Shown here piece by piece: positions 60,451 through 64,000 of a DNA stretch of 64,000 nt; positions within the stretch are counted from its first letter, which is position 1, and the number at the start of each line of letters is the position of its first letter. The notes beneath the pieces are model-generated. The model had not been told where the DNA came from and did no database searches. It worked only from the letters and a program-made list of their open reading frames with translations. The stretch lies in contig NZ_JACCFM010000001.1 in assembly GCF_013410665.1 (NCBI RefSeq), positions 3,224,001-3,288,000 on the forward strand, given 5' to 3'. Both the position numbers and the translations under genes were made by a program. This DNA comes from Leifsonia psychrotolerans (lineage in GTDB: Bacteria; Actinomycetota; Actinomycetes; Actinomycetales; Microbacteriaceae).

Positions 60451-61911
60451 ATGAAGACGCTTATCAAGAACGGAACTGTCGTCAACGCGACCGGCACTGC
60501 GCGTGCCGATGTGTTGATCGACGGTGAGACCATCGCCGCGGTGCTCGCACCCGGCAGCTCGCTGCTCGGCTTCGACATCGAACGGAACGTCGATACCGTG
60601 ATCGACGCGGGCGGCAAGTATGTGATCCCCGGCGGCATCGACGCCCACACTCACATGCAGATGCCGTTCGGTGGCACCGAGGCCTCCGACACCTTTGAAA
60701 CGGGAACGCGCGCCGCGGCCCATGGCGGAACGACGAGCATCGTCGACTTCGTTGTGCAGTATGCCGGCGAGAACGTGATCGATCAGTACAAGCTCTGGCA
60801 CGAGAAGGCGCTCGGCAATTGCGCCATCGACTACGGCTTTCACCAGATCCTCTCGGATGTGCAGGATTCGAGCCTGACAGCGATGGACGAACTCGTTGCC
60901 GAGGGCGTCTCGAGCTTCAAGCTCTTCATGGCCTACAAGGGCGTCTTCCTCTCGGACGACGGCCAGATCGTCAAGGCCATGCAGCGGGCCAGCGACAACG
61001 GCAGCATGATCATGATGCACGCCGAGAACGGCAGCGTCATCGATCTGCTGGTGCAGCAGTCGCTCGCCGCCGGCAAGACCGCTCCCTTCTATCACGGCAT
61101 CACGCGGCCGTGGCAGGCCGAGGAGGAAGCCACCCATCGAGCGATCATGCTCGCGAACCTCACCGGCGCTCCTCTGTATATCGTTCACGTTTCGGCCAAG
61201 CAGGCGGTCGAGCAGATCGCTCTGGCCCGTGACAACGGTCAAAATGTGTTCGGTGAGACCTGCCCGCAGTACCTCTACCTCTCTCTGGAAGACCAGCTCG
61301 GCGCGTCGAGCGAAGAGTGGGGCGACTTCGAGGGGGCCAAGTGGGTCTGCTCGACGCCGCTGCGTTCGAAGGCCGAGGGCCACCAGCATCACATGTGGCA
61401 AAGCCTGCGCACCAACGACATCCAAATGGTCTCGACCGACCACTGCCCGTTCTGCATGAAGGGGCAGAAAGACATGGGCCTGACCGACTTCTCGAAGATC
61501 CCGAACGGTATCGGCTCGGTCGAGCACCGCATGGACCTGCTCTATCAGGGAGTGGTCGACAAGAAGATCACGCTCGAGCGTTGGGTAGAAGTCTGCTCAA
61601 CGACCCCCGCACGCATGTTCGGAATGTACGGCAAGAAGGGCGTCATCCAGCCCGGTGCCGACGCCGACGTCGTCATCTACGACCCCAATGGTCATACCTC
61701 AATCGGCATGCCGACGGATGCGCATGGCGCTCCGACGGGGCGCACTCACCACATGAATATGGACTATTCCGCCTGGGAGGGTTACGAGATCGACGGTCAC
61801 GTCGACACCGTTCTCTCACGCGGAAAGGTCATTGTCGACAACAACCAGTACCTCGGGCGCAAGGGAGACGGCCAGTTCGTCAAGCGCGGCCTGAGCCAGT
61901 ACCTGATCTAA
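60451..61911 (+). CDS. pydB: Dihydropyrimidinase/hydantoinase
   Basis: 486 residues from ATG 60451, preceded by AGGAGA. Metal ligands: IDAHTHMQMPFGG (HxH), SFKLFMAYKG (carboxylated Lys), MMHAENGS, and YIVHVSAKQA. TDHCPF supplies the catalytic Asp, as VSTDHCPFCMKGQK. PGADADVVIYDP closes the amidohydrolase domain. It hydrolyses dihydrouracil/dihydrothymine or hydantoins to N-carbamoyl amino acids, the substrate of the upstream enzyme. The 23-bp repeat array before it may affect its relative expression. Confidence 0.95.
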   Translation: MKTLIKNGTVVNATGTARADVLIDGETIAAVLAPGSSLLGFDIERNVDTVIDAGGKYVIPGGIDAHTHMQMPFGGTEASDTFETGTRAAAHGGTTSIVDFVVQYAGENVIDQYKLWHEKALGNCAIDYGFHQILSDVQDSSLTAMDELVAEGVSSFKLFMAYKGVFLSDDGQIVKAMQRASDNGSMIMMHAENGSVIDLLVQQSLAAGKTAPFYHGITRPWQAEEEATHRAIMLANLTGAPLYIVHVSAKQAVEQIALARDNGQNVFGETCPQYLYLSLEDQLGASSEEWGDFEGAKWVCSTPLRSKAEGHQHHMWQSLRTNDIQMVSTDHCPFCMKGQKDMGLTDFSKIPNGIGSVEHRMDLLYQGVVDKKITLERWVEVCSTTPARMFGMYGKKGVIQPGADADVVIYDPNGHTSIGMPTDAHGAPTGRTHHMNMDYSAWEGYEIDGHVDTVLSRGKVIVDNNQYLGRKGDGQFVKRGLSQYLI

Positions 61912-61922
61912 GGGCGAACCAG

Positions 61923-62939
61923 ATGGATTTCGGAGCAGTACTGCAGACCAACCCACCGTCGGCACGCACGGTGCAGCTGGCCAAGCTGGCAGAGGAGCAT
62001 GGGTTCAGCCACGTCTGGACCTTCGACTCTCACCTGCTGTGGCAGGAGCCCTATGTGATTTACAGCAAGATCCTCGCGGAAACCCGCAAGGTGATCGTGG
62101 GACCGATGGTCACCAACCCGGCGACCCGGGATTGGACCGTGACGGCCTCTACCTACGCCACGCTCAATGAGATGTACGGCAACCGCACGATCTGTGGCAT
62201 CGGCCGTGGCGACTCGGCGGTGCGGGTGACCAACGGAGCCCCGACCACGTTGAAGAGCCTGCGGGAGTCGATTCATGTCATCCGTGAGCTGGCGAACTCA
62301 CGCTCGGTTGAATACAACGGTGCGACGCTGCAGTTCCCGTGGAGCACCGGCTCGAAACTCGATGTCTGGGTTGCCGCGTATGGGCCGCTCGCGCTCAAGC
62401 TCACGGGTGAGGTCGGCGACGGCTTCATCCTGCAGATGGCCGACCTCGATGTGGCCGAGTGGATGATCAAGACCGTTCGCAACGCTGCCGAAGCCGCCGG
62501 GCGCGACCCGATGGCTGTGAAGTTCTGTGTGGCAGCGCCCATGTATATCGGCGACGACATCGAGCACATGCGTGACCAATGCCGCTGGTTTGGCGGCATG
62601 GTCGGCAATCACGTGGCCGACATCGTCTCGAAGTACGGCACCGATTCGGCAGTGCCGAAGGCGCTCACCGACTACATCAAGGGTCGTGAGGGCTACGACT
62701 ACAACGAGCACGGCCGAGCCGGCAACACCCACGCCGACTTCGTGCCCGACGAGATCGTCGACCGGTTCTGCGTGATGGGCACGGCCGACCAACACATCGA
62801 GAAGCTCAAGGCCCTGAAAGAACTCGGCGTCGACCAGTTCGCCGGCTACCTGCAGCACGACAACAAAGAGGAGACCCTCCGGGTGTACGGAGAGACGGTC
62901 ATCCCGGCACTTTCCGAGCACATCGTGGCCAAGGCATGA
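61923..62939 (+). CDS. LLM-class F420-type oxidoreductase in the pyrimidine/hydantoin operon (TIGR03842-like)
   Basis: 338 residues from ATG 61923. MDFGAVLQTNPPSARTVQLA, FSHVWTFDSHLLWQEPYVIY, GPMVTNPATRDWTVTASTYA, TLNEMYGNRTICGIGRGDSA and VWVAAYGPLALKLTGEVGDG are luciferase-like TIM-barrel features with F420-type spacing. It lies 11 bp after the dihydropyrimidinase and overlaps the permease by 4 bp (ATGA), so it is a true operon member. It may oxidise or reduce the pyrimidine ring, replacing or adding to the usual NADPH-dependent dihydropyrimidine dehydrogenase. That role is inferred. Confidence 0.9.
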   Translation: MDFGAVLQTNPPSARTVQLAKLAEEHGFSHVWTFDSHLLWQEPYVIYSKILAETRKVIVGPMVTNPATRDWTVTASTYATLNEMYGNRTICGIGRGDSAVRVTNGAPTTLKSLRESIHVIRELANSRSVEYNGATLQFPWSTGSKLDVWVAAYGPLALKLTGEVGDGFILQMADLDVAEWMIKTVRNAAEAAGRDPMAVKFCVAAPMYIGDDIEHMRDQCRWFGGMVGNHVADIVSKYGTDSAVPKALTDYIKGREGYDYNEHGRAGNTHADFVPDEIVDRFCVMGTADQHIEKLKALKELGVDQFAGYLQHDNKEETLRVYGETVIPALSEHIVAKA

Positions 62940-63895
62940 CTCGCACCCTCGAGACGACGCAGTCGATCGGCACCGCGCAACTGAACGCGGGCCGGTCGGG
63001 CTCGTCTCGAACGCGGCGGAGTCGCACGGGCATGTGGCGCACGGCGAGCATTGGCGCGCTGGGCATCGTTCTGCTCGGCCTGATCTGGGAACTGTACAAG
63101 TTTCTCGGACCCGCCGAGGGCGTCGTCATCGGTGGCGTCACCGTGCTGCCACGCACCAGCGACTTGGCCATGCCGCATCTCTGGACGATGTTCAGCCGGG
63201 CGCTGGAGCCGGTCACCGGTGGCGCGAATGCCCTGCCGGTGTGGCAGGCCGTTCTGCAAGGCTCGCTCTTCACGCTCAGCATCGCCGCGGTCGGTTGGCT
63301 CGTCGGAGTGTCGGTCGGGATGGCGCTGGCGTTGCTTATGCAGCGCTTTCGTCTGGCCGAGCAGGCCGTCTTGCCGTGGATCATCCTGAGCCAGACGGTT
63401 CCTCTGATCGCCATTGCCCCGCTCGTCCGGCGCTGGGGCGCGCAGATCCATTTCGGCGAATTCACCTGGGAGAACTGGATGTCGGTCGCCCTGATCGCCT
63501 CCTACCTCGCGTTCTTCCCGGTCTCGGTCGGCGCGCTGCGCGGCCTCGGTTCGCCGGATGCCGCCCACGTCGACCTCATGCACTGCTATTCGGTCGGGTG
63601 GTGGAAGACGCTCTGGCGCTTGCGCCTGCCGGCCAGTGTCGGCTATCTGCTGCCCGCCCTGCGGTTGGCTGCGGCCAGCGCGGTGATCGGTGCCGTGGTC
63701 GCCGAGGTGTCGATCGGTCTGCGCGGCGGCATCGGTCGGCTGATCGTCGAGTATGCCGGCGCCGCCAGCAGCGACCCGGGAAAGCCCTGGGCGCCCATCT
63801 TCGGTTCCGTTCTCGTCGGCCTGGTGGCCGCCGGGTTCGTGGGCCTCATCGGTTTGTTCCTTCGTCGTTTTCGCAGGGGAGAGGTTGCATCATGA
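62936..63895 (+). CDS. ABC transporter permease of the pyrimidine/hydantoin operon
   Basis: 319 residues. An N-terminal Arg/Ser-rich tail is followed by about seven membrane helices and the loop DLMHCYSVGWWKTLWRLRLP, the inner-membrane coupling helix (EAA-like) of SsuC/ThiX-type permeases. RASYLAFFPVSVGALRGLGS-like segments support the family. It is ATGA-coupled to both the LLM gene before it and the ATPase after it. It probably imports the pyrimidine or hydantoin substrate; the binding protein should lie beyond the window. Confidence 0.9.
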   Translation: MTRTLETTQSIGTAQLNAGRSGSSRTRRSRTGMWRTASIGALGIVLLGLIWELYKFLGPAEGVVIGGVTVLPRTSDLAMPHLWTMFSRALEPVTGGANALPVWQAVLQGSLFTLSIAAVGWLVGVSVGMALALLMQRFRLAEQAVLPWIILSQTVPLIAIAPLVRRWGAQIHFGEFTWENWMSVALIASYLAFFPVSVGALRGLGSPDAAHVDLMHCYSVGWWKTLWRLRLPASVGYLLPALRLAAASAVIGAVVAEVSIGLRGGIGRLIVEYAGAASSDPGKPWAPIFGSVLVGLVAAGFVGLIGLFLRRFRRGEVAS

Positions 63896-64000
63896 GTGCG
63901 AAAGCATCGGGAGTGGCTGCGGGTTCGCTCGCCGTCGACGTGACTGAGGTCAGCAGGATCTTCACGGGCAAGAAGGGTGCATCCGTCGCTGCGCTCGACA
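63892..64000 (+). CDS. ABC transporter ATP-binding protein (partial, N-terminus only)
   Basis: Starts at ATG 63892, overlapping the permease stop (ATGA) and preceded by GGGGAGAGG. The 36 visible residues, starting MSAKASGVAAGSLAVDVTEV and continuing SRIFTGKKG, match the first strand of a nitrate/sulfonate-type ABC ATPase (V-x-V-x-x-V-S-R-x-F). The Walker A motif would come just after the window edge, so identity rests on context. Confidence 0.75.
   Translation, partial: MSAKASGVAAGSLAVDVTEVSRIFTGKKGASVAALD

Overview
This 64 kb window is high-GC DNA with dense, short-spaced genes. Several features point to an actinobacterium: an HspR-type (HAIR) operator in front of clpB, coenzyme F420 biosynthesis genes with three F420-type luciferase-like oxidoreductases, MocR and TetR regulators, GTG/TTG and probably leaderless starts, and LAxTG-like sorting signals. 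Gene content and the abundant GTCGAGA-type palindromic repeats suggest the family Microbacteriaceae. That placement is an inference; no rRNA or tRNA gene was seen to confirm it.

Layout. 1-3560: end of an acyltransferase-3 membrane protein, a ClpB-like disaggregase without N-domain, and a first repeat array. 3565-11650: a minus-strand operon of three phage tail-collar-domain proteins, two DUF6916-like proteins and a GNAT acetyltransferase, divergent from a 1,691-residue beta-helix/Ig-like surface protein. 11.7-18.8 kb: zinc alcohol dehydrogenase, TetR repressor with divergent MDR reductase, repeat array, nitroreductase, acyl-CoA ligase and threonine aldolase. 19-32 kb: an ABC-2 exporter, membrane and AAA+ proteins, aldose epimerase, a DUF2975/XRE pair, a NarL-type two-component system, an LAETG surface protein, an SDR and a DUF6421 protein. 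32.3-38.5 kb: LysE exporter, GC-rich 15-bp array, AlkD and DUF488 in one open frame, a uracil-DNA-glycosylase-like protein, a class I methyltransferase and hypotheticals. 38.6-42.7 kb: an SsuABC-like ABC transporter with an F420-type LLM oxidoreductase. 43-50 kb: SDR, P-loop kinase, serine hydrolase, lipoproteins, alpha/beta hydrolase and exonuclease III.

50.3-57.4 kb is an F420 locus. An LLM oxidoreductase, cofE and cofC read rightward. They converge on a leftward operon of a BtuF/FecCD-type ABC transporter translationally coupled to cofD, which matches the family known as the putative F420-0 ABC transporter. 57.7-64 kb looks like a pyrimidine or hydantoin catabolic unit: a MocR regulator divergent from a ureidopropionase/carbamoylase, followed by dihydropyrimidinase, an F420-type LLM oxidoreductase and an ABC transporter cut by the window end. 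F420 made by the neighbouring locus could feed this pathway.

Between genes lie several families of long palindromes. These include near-perfect 25-bp, 24-bp and 21-bp inverted repeats, each present twice, and one copy has become part of a permease reading frame. There are also microsatellite-like arrays of 6 to 23 bp units. Together with the tail-collar/giant-protein cluster and the F420-linked pyrimidine operon, these are the most interesting parts of the window.
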